31,943 nt of DNA, taken from contig JALVEX010000184.1 of the NCBI GenBank assembly GCA_027030435.1, positions 1 to 31,943 on the forward strand. The letters are read 5' to 3'. Both the position numbers and the translations under genes were made by a program. Of this stretch, positions 7,068 through 15,324 are shown piece after piece (within the stretch, counting starts at the first letter, position 1; each line of letters starts with the position of its first letter). The notes below the pieces were generated by a model. It worked only from the letters and a program-made list of their open reading frames with translations, was not told the origin of the DNA and searched no databases. The stretch comes from Paracoccaceae bacterium. GTDB taxonomy: Bacteria > Pseudomonadota > Alphaproteobacteria > Rhodobacterales > Rhodobacteraceae.

Positions 7068-9287
7068 ATGAGGCTCCAGATGGGAAAGACAGCACCCCCC
7101 CCCGCCTCTGCGTGCCCCGCCTGCATCGCTGCCCCTTCCGCCGAGCGTCTGGCCGAACAATCGGCGCGGCGCGGCGCCGCGGCCGCCCGGGAGGGCACGA
7201 TCATGCTCTCGCTGCCCACGGCGCATTGCGCGGCCTGTATCTCGGCCGTGGAGCGCCGGCTGATGCAATATCCCGGCGTGCGGGATGCGAGGGTCAACCT
7301 TTCGCTGAAGCGGGTGAGCATCGAAACGGAGCCGGATGTGCGCCCGCAGGATCTCATCGAGGCGCTCGAGGGGATCGGCTACGAGGCGCATGAGCTTGAT
7401 GCAGAGGCCCTTGCCGCGACCGCTGCGGAGCGGGAAAGCCGCGATCTCCTGATGCGTCTCGCGGTGGCCGGTTTCGCGATGATGAACGTGATGTTGCTTT
7501 CCGTGGCCGTCTGGTCGGGGGCGGCGGATGCAACCCGCGATCTGTTTCACTGGATTTCCGCACTCATCACCCTGCCGGCGATCGCGTTCTCCGGCCAGCC
7601 CTTCTTCCGCAACGCCTGGAAGGCGCTCAGGGTGAGGCGGCTCAACATGGATGTGCCGATCTCGCTGGCCATCATCCTCGCCGGGGGGCTTTCGCTTTAC
7701 GAAACCATGCAGGGCGGGCGGCACGCCTATTTCGATGCCGCGCTTTCGCTTACCTTCTTCCTCCTTGCCGGGCGCTATCTCGATTTCCGCACCCGCGCCG
7801 TGGCTCGCTCGGCCGCGCAGGAGCTTTCCGCGCTCGAGGTGCCCCGTGCCACGAGGATCGAGGAGGGGGAGGAAAGGGCGGTATCCGTCAGCGATCTTCG
7901 CCCGGGCGATCTCGTGCTGGTGCGCCCAGGCGGGCGAATGCCGGCCGATGGTATCGTTGAGCGGGGTGAAAGCGAGCTGGATCGCTCTCTTCTGACCGGC
8001 GAAACAATGCCCGTCTTTGCCGGCCCGGGCATGGCGGTCAGCGCCGGCGAGATCAACCTCACGGGCCCCCTGACGCTGCGCGTCACGGCAGCGGGAGAGG
8101 AAAGCTCCCTCAACCGCCTCGCCGATCTGGTGGCGATGGCGGAGAGCGCGAAGAACAGCTACACCTCTCTCGCAGATCGCGCCGCGCGGATCTATGCTCC
8201 CGGTGTGCATCTTCTCTCCGCGCTTGCCTTAATCGGCTGGTATGCGGCGACGGCCGATCTGCGCCTTGCGCTCAATATCGCCGTATCGGTGCTGATCATC
8301 ACCTGCCCCTGTGCCCTCGGGCTTGCCGTGCCGGCGGTGGTCACGGCCGCGTCGGGCCGGCTTTTCCGGCGCGGGATGCTGATAAAGAGCGCCACGGCGC
8401 TAGAGCGGCTCGCCGAGGTGGATACGGTGGTGTTCGACAAGACCGGCACGCTGACGCAAGGCGCGCCCGAGCCGCTTGCGCTCGATCGCCATCCTCGCGA
8501 AAGGCTTTCCATCGCACGCGCACTGGCGGAGGCCTCGTCCCACCCACTGGCGCGATCCCTTGCTGGCGCGATCCGTGAGATGGGGATCGAGGCGGCCGAT
8601 GTGAGCGATCTCGAGGAGGTGCCGGGCCACGGGGTGCGGGGGCGCTGGAAGGGCCGTGAAATCCGCCTCGGGCGGGCCGACTGGCTGGGAGCACAGGCCG
8701 GAGAGGGCACGGCCACATGGCTGAAGATCGGGGATGAACCGCCTGCGGCCTTTGAATTCAAGGATCATCTTCGCAAGGGGGCTGAAGAGGCGGTGCGGGC
8801 GCTTGAAGCTCAGGGGATGGAGGTGATCCTTCTTTCCGGGGATAGTGAAACGGCTGTCCGCCGCTTTGCCGCAATGCTCGGCATAGGGCGCTACCATGCC
8901 GGCGTGCGGCCCGAGGAAAAGGCGGAAATCGTGCTCGGCCTCGCCGCAGAAGGGCGCCGCGTGCTGATGGCGGGCGACGGGCTCAACGATACCGCCGCGC
9001 TGGCGGCGGCGCATGTTTCGATCTCGCCGGCAACAGCCCTCGATGCCGCCCGGGTGGCCTCCGATATCGTGATCATGGGATCGGATATCTCGCCGCTTGG
9101 CGAAACCATTGTTACCGCCCGCCGGGCCCGGGCGCGTATCCGGGAGAATTTCGCCATCGCCCTTCTTTACAACATGATCGCCGTGCCGATCGCGCTGGCC
9201 GGATACGCGACGCCCCTCGCAGCGGCCTTGGCGATGTCGGCCTCGTCGATTACCGTATCGCTGAACGCGCTCAGGCTGCGCCGGTGA
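7068..9287 (+). CDS. ccoI: Copper-translocating P1B-type ATPase for cbb3 assembly (CcoI/FixI)
   Basis: This 739-residue membrane pump exports Cu(I) for the CuB site of cbb3 oxidase. Visible elements, in order: an N-terminal C-P-A-C motif (C16, C19); a heavy-metal-associated domain with H-C-A-A-C (C54, C57); membrane helices; T310-G-E actuator motif; the C413-P-C415 ion-path motif; D457-K-T-G-T-L-T with the phosphorylated Asp; the S-H-P motif; and G-D637-G-L-N-D641. The ATG at 7068 directly follows the ccoH TAG and has GAAGGGAT just upstream; an ATG at 7080 is an alternative. A run of nine C (7095-7103) lies at about codon 10 and is a possible slippage site. Confidence 0.96.
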   Translation: MRLQMGKTAPPPASACPACIAAPSAERLAEQSARRGAAAAREGTIMLSLPTAHCAACISAVERRLMQYPGVRDARVNLSLKRVSIETEPDVRPQDLIEALEGIGYEAHELDAEALAATAAERESRDLLMRLAVAGFAMMNVMLLSVAVWSGAADATRDLFHWISALITLPAIAFSGQPFFRNAWKALRVRRLNMDVPISLAIILAGGLSLYETMQGGRHAYFDAALSLTFFLLAGRYLDFRTRAVARSAAQELSALEVPRATRIEEGEERAVSVSDLRPGDLVLVRPGGRMPADGIVERGESELDRSLLTGETMPVFAGPGMAVSAGEINLTGPLTLRVTAAGEESSLNRLADLVAMAESAKNSYTSLADRAARIYAPGVHLLSALALIGWYAATADLRLALNIAVSVLIITCPCALGLAVPAVVTAASGRLFRRGMLIKSATALERLAEVDTVVFDKTGTLTQGAPEPLALDRHPRERLSIARALAEASSHPLARSLAGAIREMGIEAADVSDLEEVPGHGVRGRWKGREIRLGRADWLGAQAGEGTATWLKIGDEPPAAFEFKDHLRKGAEEAVRALEAQGMEVILLSGDSETAVRRFAAMLGIGRYHAGVRPEEKAEIVLGLAAEGRRVLMAGDGLNDTAALAAAHVSISPATALDAARVASDIVIMGSDISPLGETIVTARRARARIRENFAIALLYNMIAVPIALAGYATPLAAALAMSASSITVSLNALRLRR

Positions 9288-9300
9288 AGGAGCCCTCTGA

Positions 9301-9459
9301 ATGGATGTTCTGATCTATCTCATTCCGGCCTCGCTGTTTCTCGGCGGGATAGGGCTTGCGGCCTTCTTCTGGGCGCTGAAGAACAACCAGTTCGATGATC
9401 CCGAGGGCGATCGCCACCGGATCCTGAATTCGGATTGGGATGACGAACCCAAGCCCTGA
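9301..9459 (+). CDS. ccoS: cbb3-type oxidase assembly protein CcoS
   Basis: This 52-residue protein matches the CcoS family. One N-terminal membrane helix (about residues 4-24, with L-G-G-I-G-L) is followed by the motif W-A-L-K-N-N-Q-F-D-D and a short acidic tail. CcoS is required for insertion of haem b and copper into CcoN. The ribosome-binding site AAGGAG (9287-9292) overlaps the end of ccoI and sits 8 nt before the ATG. It is the last gene of the cco cluster. Confidence 0.94.
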   Translation: MDVLIYLIPASLFLGGIGLAAFFWALKNNQFDDPEGDRHRILNSDWDDEPKP

Positions 9460-9475
9460 ATCCGTTTCGCCAATG

Positions 9476-9508
9476 AAAAAGGCCCGGCACGGCGGCCAGG
9501 CCCTTTCC
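9476..9508. terminator. Bidirectional terminator between ccoS and cbpM
   Basis: AAAGG (9478-9482) pairs with CCTTT (9502-9506). The stem continues inward with CC/GG and GGC/GCC, interrupted by one bulge and one mismatch, around a 6 nt loop. An A-run lies on one flank and a T-run on the other, so it can serve both the plus-strand cco genes and the minus-strand cbpM gene that converge here. Confidence 0.6.
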
Positions 9509-9522
9509 CTGTATCCAACGCC

Positions 9523-9873
9523 TCACTGCTCCGGTGGCGGCTCGTTGCCTTCGCAGATAAAGCGCGCGATGCGAAGGCGCACCTCTTCCGGCTCCGCCTC
9601 GATGGCGCGCGCCATGAGGCGCAGGCGATTGCGCAGGGCATGCATCTGATCGATGAGCGACATCACGATCTCGAGCGCATCCTCCTCCATGCCGAAATGT
9701 TCGGAAAGTTCGCACATCAGCTCTAGGCGGGCCAGATCGACATCGCGATAGGCCGGGCCCTCGTCCGTCTGCATCGGTGAAATCACCTGCATCTTCACGA
9801 AGCGCTCGAGCCGCCCCGGGGTGAGAAGCTCGATCGCCTCGATCACGTCCTTTTCGAAATAGCGCTGTTTCAT
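9523..9873 (-). CDS. cbpM: Chaperone modulator CbpM
   Basis: This 116-residue helical protein has the MerR-like CbpM signature: Y-F-E-K-D-V-I-E near the N terminus, then a central V-D-L-A-R-L-E-L-M segment and the I-D-Q-M-H-A-L-R-N-R-L helix. In E. coli, CbpM binds the J-domain of CbpA and inhibits it. I placed the start at 9873, where the ATG overlaps the TGA of the upstream J-protein (ATGA). A longer in-frame start exists but would lie inside that gene. The tail is Pro/Glu-rich. Confidence 0.88.
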   Translation of the reverse strand: MKQRYFEKDVIEAIELLTPGRLERFVKMQVISPMQTDEGPAYRDVDLARLELMCELSEHFGMEEDALEIVMSLIDQMHALRNRLRLMARAIEAEPEEVRLRIARFICEGNEPPPEQ

Positions 9874-10850
9874 GTCTTCATTCCCTTGCGCGGATTGTAG
9901 GCGTGCTTCTTGCGCCATTCCTTCATGAAGCTCTCGAGTTCCTCATCGATCTTCGGCGGCATGACGATCCTGAGTTCGATCTTCTGATCGCCGCGCTTGC
10001 CGGTGCGCCGGTTCTTCACGCCGCGCCCGCGCAGGCGCAGCACCTGCCCAGAGCTTGCACCCTTCGGAATGGTGACCTTCACCGGCCCGTCGATCGTGGG
10101 TGCCTCGACCTTGCCGCCAAGCACCGCTTCATCGATGCTGATCGGCAGGGTGATGAGGATATCATCCTCCTCGCGGCGGAAGAGCGGATGGGGCTTCACG
10201 CCGATTGTCACATAGGCATCGCCAGCCGGGCCGCCACCGATGCCGGGGCCGCCCTTGCCGCGCAGGCGGATCGTCTGACCATCCTTCGTGCCCTCGGGGA
10301 TCTTCACGTCGAGCGTGCCGCCGGTGGGGAGCGTGATGCGGGTGGTGGCGCCCTTCACCGCGTCCATGAAGGGCACTTCCATCGAGTAGCGCATATCCGG
10401 GCCGCGCGCCTTGAAGGTGGTGCGCGCGCCTCCGAAATCCCGCCCGTATTCATCACCGAAGCCACCGCCGAAACCGTGGGCGCCCCCTTGCGCCCGCTGG
10501 CGCAGGATATCGGCGAAAAGATCCTCGGGATCTATTCCGCCAAAGCCTTCGAAGCCCCGCCCCGCCTGGTAGGGGTTGCCCTCTGCGCCGGCGAAATCGC
10601 GGTAGAAATGCCGCTCGGGGCGCTCCTGGCCCTGGGCATCGATCTCGCCGCGATCGAAGCGCGCACGCTGCTCGGGATCCTTCAGCAGATCATAAGCGGC
10701 CGAGGCAGCCTTGAAGCGGGCTTCGGCTTCCTTGTCATCCGGGTTGAGATCGGGATGGCTTTCCTTGGCGATCTTGCGGTAGGCCTTCTTGATCTCGGCG
10801 TCCGTTGCCGTCTTCTTGACGCCAAGCGCCTCATATGGGTCCATTGTCAT
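9870..10850 (-). CDS. cbpA: DnaJ-class co-chaperone of the CbpA type
   Basis: This 326-residue type II (zinc-finger-free) J-domain protein stimulates DnaK ATPase and delivers clients. The J-domain covers about residues 3-70 with H32-P-D34. A Gly/Phe-rich linker (about 100-165) and a two-part C-terminal substrate-binding region follow, with the repeated P-x-G-x-x-x-G-x-x-x-R-L-R-G-K-G/R-G-V type loops. The start at 10850 (M-T-M-D-P-Y) has AGAGG five bases upstream. An ATG six bases downstream is also possible, while a longer in-frame start at 10931 adds a non-family extension. It is translationally coupled to cbpM. Confidence 0.93.
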   Translation of the reverse strand: MTMDPYEALGVKKTATDAEIKKAYRKIAKESHPDLNPDDKEAEARFKAASAAYDLLKDPEQRARFDRGEIDAQGQERPERHFYRDFAGAEGNPYQAGRGFEGFGGIDPEDLFADILRQRAQGGAHGFGGGFGDEYGRDFGGARTTFKARGPDMRYSMEVPFMDAVKGATTRITLPTGGTLDVKIPEGTKDGQTIRLRGKGGPGIGGGPAGDAYVTIGVKPHPLFRREEDDILITLPISIDEAVLGGKVEAPTIDGPVKVTIPKGASSGQVLRLRGRGVKNRRTGKRGDQKIELRIVMPPKIDEELESFMKEWRKKHAYNPRKGMKT

Positions 10851-10879
10851 CACTGCCTCTGCAATTCGTTTGTTGTGAG

Positions 10880-10907
10880 AAGATAATGCCCATGCGCGCC
10901 ATTTCAA
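10880..10907 (-). promoter_or_regulatory. Possible promoter for cbpA-cbpM
   Basis: On the minus strand TTGAAA (10907-10902) is followed after 16 bp by TATCTT (10885-10880), about 30 bp upstream of the start codon. This resembles a housekeeping promoter; the -35 also resembles heat-shock sigma-32 elements, but no CCCCAT-type -10 is evident. Confidence 0.35.
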
Positions 10908-10943
10908 CAGCGCGCCGCGGGCCATTCCCATCGAAACCGGCGC

Positions 10944-10972
10944 TTGACGAAACCTTACGCCAGGCGGACACT
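10944..10972 (+). promoter_or_regulatory. Possible promoter for glpK
   Basis: TTGACG (10944-10949) is a good -35. A 17 bp spacer leads to GACACT (10967-10972), a weak -10. It lies 36 bp upstream of the glpK start codon, in the gap divergent from cbpA. Confidence 0.3.
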
Positions 10973-11007
10973 CCCGAAAAGCGAAACCAGCGGGGGAGAG
11001 GCGAAAA

Positions 11008-12495
11008 ATGACCCATATTCTGGCAATAGATCAGGGCACCACATCCTCACGTGCCATCCTTTTCGATGGCGATCTCCGCCCCGTGGCCCAGGCGCAGGAG
11101 GAATTTGACCAGCATTATCCGCAATCGGGATGGGTCGAGCATGATCCGGGGGATCTGTGGCGCACAACCCTTGCCACCTGCCGCACTGTGCTGGAAAAGG
11201 CCGGGCAGGAGGCTGCCGCAATCGCTGCGATCGGCATCACCAACCAGCGCGAAACCACGCTGGTGTGGGAGCGCGAAACGGGCCGGGCGATCCATAATGC
11301 GATCGTCTGGCAGGATCGGCGCACGGCCCCGATCTGTGAGGCGCTGAAGGAAGCGGGGCATGAGGCGATGATCACCCATCGCACCGGGCTGCTGCTCGAT
11401 CCCTATTTCTCCGGCACCAAGCTCAAGTGGATCCTCGATCATGTGGAGGGTGCACGCGCGCTCGCCGAGGCGGGGGAGCTTCTCTTCGGCACCGTTGACA
11501 GCTGGCTGATCTGGAATCTGACAGGCGGGCGGGTGCATGCGACCGACGCCACCAACGCCGCGCGCACCCTCCTTTACAACATCCGGGAAGGCCATTGGGA
11601 TGAGGAAATCTGCGCCCTTCTCGATATTCCGATGGCCATGCTGCCCGAGGTGCGCGATTGCGATGGCGATTACGGTGCCACGAGCCCCGATCTCCTCGGC
11701 GCGGCGATCCCGATCCTGGGAGTTGCGGGCGATCAGCAGGCGGCCACCGTGGGGCAGGCCTGCTTCGAGCCGGGGATGATGAAATCCACCTATGGCACCG
11801 GCTGCTTTGCGCTTCTCAATACCGGGGCGGAGCTTGTCGAGAGCCGCAACCGCCTCCTCGGCACCATCGCCTATCAGTTTGCCGGCACGCCCACCTATGC
11901 GCTGGAGGGCTCGATCTTCATCGCCGGGGCGGCGGTGCAATGGCTGCGCGACGGACTCGGGATCATTGCCGAGGCGGGTGAAACCGCCGCCCTCGCCGAG
12001 CGCGCCGATCCGGGCCAGGACGTGATCCTTGTACCTGCCTTCACGGGGCTTGGCGCGCCCTGGTGGGATGCCAAAGCCCGGGGCGCGCTCTTCGGGCTCA
12101 CGCGCAATTCCGGCCCCGCCGAATTCGCCCGCGCCGCGCTGCAGAGCGTGGGCTATCAGACACGCGATCTCATCGAGGCCATGCGCGCCGACTGGCCTGC
12201 CGAGGGGCTTGGCCGCGTGCTGCGTGTGGATGGCGGGATGACGGCGAGCGATTACACCATGCAGTTCCTTGCCGATATCCTTGACGCGCGCGTTGATCGC
12301 CCGCGCGTGCTGGAAACGACGGCGCTGGGCGTGGCATGGATCGCCGGGATGCGGGCCGGGGTCTATCCGGGGCAGGCGGAATTTGCCCGCGGATGGGCGC
12401 TTGAGAGGAGCTTCGAAGCCGGGATGGACGAGGCCGAGCGGGCAGCGAAATACGCCCGCTGGCAGCGTGCTGTAAAGGCCACGCAGATGGTCTGA
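11008..12495 (+). CDS. glpK: Glycerol kinase
   Basis: This cytoplasmic enzyme phosphorylates glycerol to sn-glycerol 3-phosphate with ATP, feeding glycolysis and phospholipid synthesis. It has 495 residues, the normal length. The N-terminal phosphate loop I-D-Q-G-T-T-S-S-R (7-15) is present, as are the glycerol-contact segment N-Q-R-E-T, and G-V-A-G-D-Q-Q-A-A containing the catalytic-base Asp. The nucleotide-binding G-G-M-T-A-S motif is near residue 410. The ATG at 11008 has GGGGAGAGG upstream. No glpF or glpD lies alongside, so it appears monocistronic or paired only with the peptidase that follows 91 bp later. Confidence 0.97.
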   Translation: MTHILAIDQGTTSSRAILFDGDLRPVAQAQEEFDQHYPQSGWVEHDPGDLWRTTLATCRTVLEKAGQEAAAIAAIGITNQRETTLVWERETGRAIHNAIVWQDRRTAPICEALKEAGHEAMITHRTGLLLDPYFSGTKLKWILDHVEGARALAEAGELLFGTVDSWLIWNLTGGRVHATDATNAARTLLYNIREGHWDEEICALLDIPMAMLPEVRDCDGDYGATSPDLLGAAIPILGVAGDQQAATVGQACFEPGMMKSTYGTGCFALLNTGAELVESRNRLLGTIAYQFAGTPTYALEGSIFIAGAAVQWLRDGLGIIAEAGETAALAERADPGQDVILVPAFTGLGAPWWDAKARGALFGLTRNSGPAEFARAALQSVGYQTRDLIEAMRADWPAEGLGRVLRVDGGMTASDYTMQFLADILDARVDRPRVLETTALGVAWIAGMRAGVYPGQAEFARGWALERSFEAGMDEAERAAKYARWQRAVKATQMV

Positions 12496-12511
12496 CGCGG
12501 CATCAGCGTCA
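12493..12511. terminator. Short hairpin at the glpK stop
   Basis: TGACGC (12493-12498) pairs with GCGTCA (12506-12511) around a 7 nt loop, beginning with the stop codon itself. There is no T-tract, so termination is uncertain. Confidence 0.25.
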
Positions 12512-12586
12512 CATATGGCGCCCGCGCCCCGCAATTCCCCCTCGCTTCCCTTGTTTGCATTGCGCGGGGGCTGTACATGCAGGCCC

Positions 12587-13384
12587 ATGAGTCTTTACCT
12601 GCCGTTCATTTCCAAGGCGCCGCGCATTGCTGTCGTCCGCCTTCAGGGCGTGATCGCATCAAGCGGGCGCGGGCGGCTGAATGATGCCACGCTCGCCCCC
12701 CTGATCGAGCGCGCCTTTCGCCGCCGCAAGCCTGCCGCCGTGGCGATCGTGATCAATTCGCCCGGTGGCTCGCCGGTGCAATCCTCGCTGATCGCCGCGC
12801 GCATCCGCCGGCTGGCGGGGGAGAGGAAGATTCCCGTTCATGCCTTCGTGGAGGATGTGGCTGCCTCCGGGGGCTACTGGCTGGCCACTGCGGCGGATGA
12901 CATCTGGCTCGATGAAAACTCGGTGATCGGTTCGATCGGAGTCATCTCGGCGGGCTTCGGCCTGCATGAATTCATCACCCGCCACGGGATCGAGCGCCGG
13001 CTTCATACGGCCGGGCGATCGAAATCCATGCTCGATCCCTTCCTGCCCGAAAAACCGGCTGACGTGAAGCGCCTCAAGCGCCTGCTCGAGGGCATCCACG
13101 AGAATTTCATCGCTCATGTGAAGGCCCGCAGGGGCGAGCGGCTTTCGGATGATCCGTCGCTGTTTTCCGGCGAGATCTGGATCGGGCGCAAGGGCGTTGA
13201 TGTGGGGCTTGCCGATGGTATCGGGCATCTCGAATCCCGGATGCGGCAGGTTTACGGCGACAAGGCCAAGTTCATGCGCTATGGAGTGCGGCCGGCCTTT
13301 CTGCGCCGGCTCGGCATTGAAATGCTCGATGGTGCGGTGGATCGGCTCGAGGAGCGCGCGGAATATGCGAGATACGGATTGTAG
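12587..13384 (+). CDS. S49 family signal-peptide peptidase-like serine protease (SppA/SohB-like)
   Basis: This 265-residue protein matches the short form of the S49 family, which degrades leftover signal peptides or membrane protein fragments. Core features: I-N-S-P-G-G-S (57-63), the catalytic Ser in V-A-A-S94-G-G-Y-W, and the general-base Lys in S-K146-S-M-L-D-P-F, giving the Ser-Lys dyad. G-S-I-G-V-I is present between them. No clear N-terminal signal anchor is seen, unlike E. coli SohB. The start at 12587 (M-S-L-Y-L-P-F) is preferred because the 24 residues possible upstream look non-coding. It is followed after 3 bp by the small zinc-ribbon gene, suggesting an operon. Confidence 0.9.
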   Translation: MSLYLPFISKAPRIAVVRLQGVIASSGRGRLNDATLAPLIERAFRRRKPAAVAIVINSPGGSPVQSSLIAARIRRLAGERKIPVHAFVEDVAASGGYWLATAADDIWLDENSVIGSIGVISAGFGLHEFITRHGIERRLHTAGRSKSMLDPFLPEKPADVKRLKRLLEGIHENFIAHVKARRGERLSDDPSLFSGEIWIGRKGVDVGLADGIGHLESRMRQVYGDKAKFMRYGVRPAFLRRLGIEMLDGAVDRLEERAEYARYGL

Positions 13385-13387
13385 GGT

Positions 13388-13555
13388 ATGGTGAAGGCCG
13401 TCACATTCTTCCTGATCGCGATCATCATTCTCGCGATTTTCGGCAAGCTCCGCTTCCCGGGGCAGGCAAGGCTGGCCTCGCGCAAATGCCCCCGTTGCGG
13501 GCGCTTTCGCATCGGGCGCGGGCTATGTGACTGCACGAAAAGCAGGAGAGGTTGA
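13388..13555 (+). CDS. Small membrane-anchored zinc-ribbon protein of unknown function
   Basis: This 55-residue ORF fills the gap between the peptidase and the antiporter. It starts 3 bp after the peptidase stop and ends 3 bp before the next ATG. The first about 20 residues form a hydrophobic helix (V-T-F-F-L-I-A-I-I-I-L-A-I-F). A basic linker follows, then C-P-R-C (C34, C37) and C-D-C (C47, C49), a compact four-cysteine metal site. GGGTATG offers only a weak ribosome-binding site, so translational coupling to the peptidase is likely. The exact packing and intact cysteine pattern support a real gene. I cannot assign a function. Confidence 0.72.
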   Translation: MVKAVTFFLIAIIILAIFGKLRFPGQARLASRKCPRCGRFRIGRGLCDCTKSRRG

Positions 13556-13558
13556 TCC

Positions 13559-14533
13559 ATGCTGGACTGGACCTATACCTGCATCGGGCTTCTGATCCTG
13601 CTGCTCGCGGGGGATTCGCTGGTGCGCGGCGCCGTCAACCTCAGCCTCCGGCTCGGCGTGCCGGCGCTGATCGTTAGTCTGACGGTGGTGGCCTTCGGCA
13701 CTTCCGCGCCGGAGCTTCTGATCTCGGTGCAGGCGGTGCGCGATCATGTGCCGGGGCTGGCGCTTGGCAATGTGGTTGGCTCCAACATCGCCAATATCCT
13801 TCTGGTGCTGGGCCTCCCGGCCATGTTCTACGGGTTGCGCACGAGCGTTTGCCGCAGCCGGAAATCCTATCTCTTCATGCTGTTTTCGACCCTGCTGTTC
13901 ATAGCCGTGTGCTATCTCGAGCCGATCACCTGGGTCCACGGCATGATCCTGCTGGCCGCGCTCGGCCTCGTGCTGACAGATAATTTCCTGGATGTGCGGG
14001 CTGAAAGGCGGCGGCGCTGCAACGAGGCGGAGGCCTGCGCGGCGGAAGAAGAGCCCGAAATTGATCTCGAAGGAGTGGATGAAGACATGCCATGGTGGCA
14101 GATCGGCGTCTTTACCCTGCTCGGGCTGATCGGCCTGCCGCTCGGGGCCGATCTCCTGGTGGAAGGGGCGAGCAACATCGCGCGCAGCTTCGGGGTGAGC
14201 GAAGCGGTGATCGGCCTGTCGCTCGTGGCTGTCGGGACATCCCTGCCCGAACTGGCGACCTCGATCATGGCAGCGCGCAAGGATCATGCCGATGTGGCGC
14301 TGGGCAATGTGGTTGGCTCCAACATGTTCAATCTGCTGGCAATCATCGGGATCGCTTCCTTCTTCGGCGAAATCCCGGTGCCGGCCGCCATGCTGTCATT
14401 CGATCTCTGGATCATGCTGGGGGCTTCGCTTGTGATCCTGCCGCTTGTTTTCCTGCACTGGAATCTCTCCCGGTTTGGAGGCTTCCTGCTCACCGCGCTT
14501 TATGCGCTCTATATCTGGACGGTGTTTGCGTGA
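13559..14533 (+). CDS. Calcium/sodium antiporter of the CaCA family (YrbG-like)
   Basis: This 324-residue integral membrane protein has about ten helices arranged as two homologous halves. The alpha-repeats are plain: V-A-F-G-T-S-A-P-E-L with G-N-V-V-G-S-N-I-A-N (about 44-79), and V-A-V-G-T-S-L-P-E-L with G-N-V-V-G-S-N-M-F-N in the second half. The Glu of each P-E-L is the ion ligand. A charged cytoplasmic loop with many Glu/Arg lies between the halves (about 146-178). The ribosome-binding site GGAGAGG lies inside the end of the preceding small gene. Its stop overlaps the GTG start of the SDR gene (GTGA). Confidence 0.93.
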   Translation: MLDWTYTCIGLLILLLAGDSLVRGAVNLSLRLGVPALIVSLTVVAFGTSAPELLISVQAVRDHVPGLALGNVVGSNIANILLVLGLPAMFYGLRTSVCRSRKSYLFMLFSTLLFIAVCYLEPITWVHGMILLAALGLVLTDNFLDVRAERRRRCNEAEACAAEEEPEIDLEGVDEDMPWWQIGVFTLLGLIGLPLGADLLVEGASNIARSFGVSEAVIGLSLVAVGTSLPELATSIMAARKDHADVALGNVVGSNMFNLLAIIGIASFFGEIPVPAAMLSFDLWIMLGASLVILPLVFLHWNLSRFGGFLLTALYALYIWTVFA

Positions 14534-15324
14534 AGGGGCAGGCCGGCAGACGGGCCCTCGTGACAGGTGCGGCGCGCCGCATCGGGCGGGCGATGGCGCT
14601 TCATCTGGCCGAAAGGGGCTTCGACATCGCGCTTCATTATGCCACCTCGCAGGAGGAGGCGGAGGCTCTCGCCGGGCGGATCAGGGAAATGGGCCGCAAG
14701 GCGGAAGTGCTCGGCGCGGATCTGCTGCGGGAGGAGGAGAGCCAGAGCCTCGTACCGCGGGCAGGCGAGGCACTCGGCGGGCCACTTACATGCCTTGTCA
14801 ACAACGCATCCATCTTCGAGCATGACACGATCGAGACCGCCACGCGCGAAAGCTGGGATCGGCACATGGAATCCAATCTTCGCGCGCCCTTCGTGCTGAC
14901 CCAGAATTTCGCCCGTCAGGCCCCGCGCGCTGATCGGGACGACATGGGGGAGCTGCGCGCCGGGGCGCTGGTGGTCAACATGTTAGATCAGCGCATCCGC
15001 AAGCCCACCCCCGAATTCATGAGCTATTCGCTGGCCAAGCAGGCCCTCTGGGCCTTCACGCAGACCGCCGCCCAGGCGCTTGCGCCTCATGTGCGGGTGA
15101 ATGCCATCGCCCCCGGGCCGACCCTGCGCGGCGCGCGCCAGAGCGAGGAACATTTCGCCCGCCAGCGTGCCGCTACCATTCTCGAGCGTGGCGCTCATCC
15201 CGAAGATATCTGCGCGGCGCTCGGATTTTTCCTCGATTCTCCAGCAGTTACCGGGCAGGTGATCTGTGTTGACGGAGGACAGCATCTGGCATGGAAAACC
15301 CCGGATATTCTGGGCCCGGAGTGA
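14530..15324 (+). CDS. SDR-family oxidoreductase, pteridine reductase/FolM-like
   Basis: This 264-residue Rossmann-fold NAD(P)-dependent reductase has T-G-A-A-R-R-I-G (12-19) as dinucleotide loop; Arg at this place is typical of pteridine reductases and FolM rather than ordinary SDRs. Also visible: N-N-A-S (91-94), V-V-N-M-L-D153, and the catalytic Y166-S-L-A-K170. The Asp-13-Tyr spacing (D153 to Y166) equals that of the PTR1 active site. A role in reducing dihydropteridines (tetrahydromonapterin or folate) is therefore a reasonable inference. The start is GTG at 14530, overlapping the antiporter stop. A generic SDR remains possible. Confidence 0.82.
   Translation: MKGQAGRRALVTGAARRIGRAMALHLAERGFDIALHYATSQEEAEALAGRIREMGRKAEVLGADLLREEESQSLVPRAGEALGGPLTCLVNNASIFEHDTIETATRESWDRHMESNLRAPFVLTQNFARQAPRADRDDMGELRAGALVVNMLDQRIRKPTPEFMSYSLAKQALWAFTQTAAQALAPHVRVNAIAPGPTLRGARQSEEHFARQRAATILERGAHPEDICAALGFFLDSPAVTGQVICVDGGQHLAWKTPDILGPE

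Noticed and set aside
6552..8210. Minus-strand open frame of 552 codons opposite ccoH and ccoI
   Set aside because: It is a shadow of the CcoI reading frame, with low-complexity His/Arg/Gly-rich product and no ribosome-binding site.
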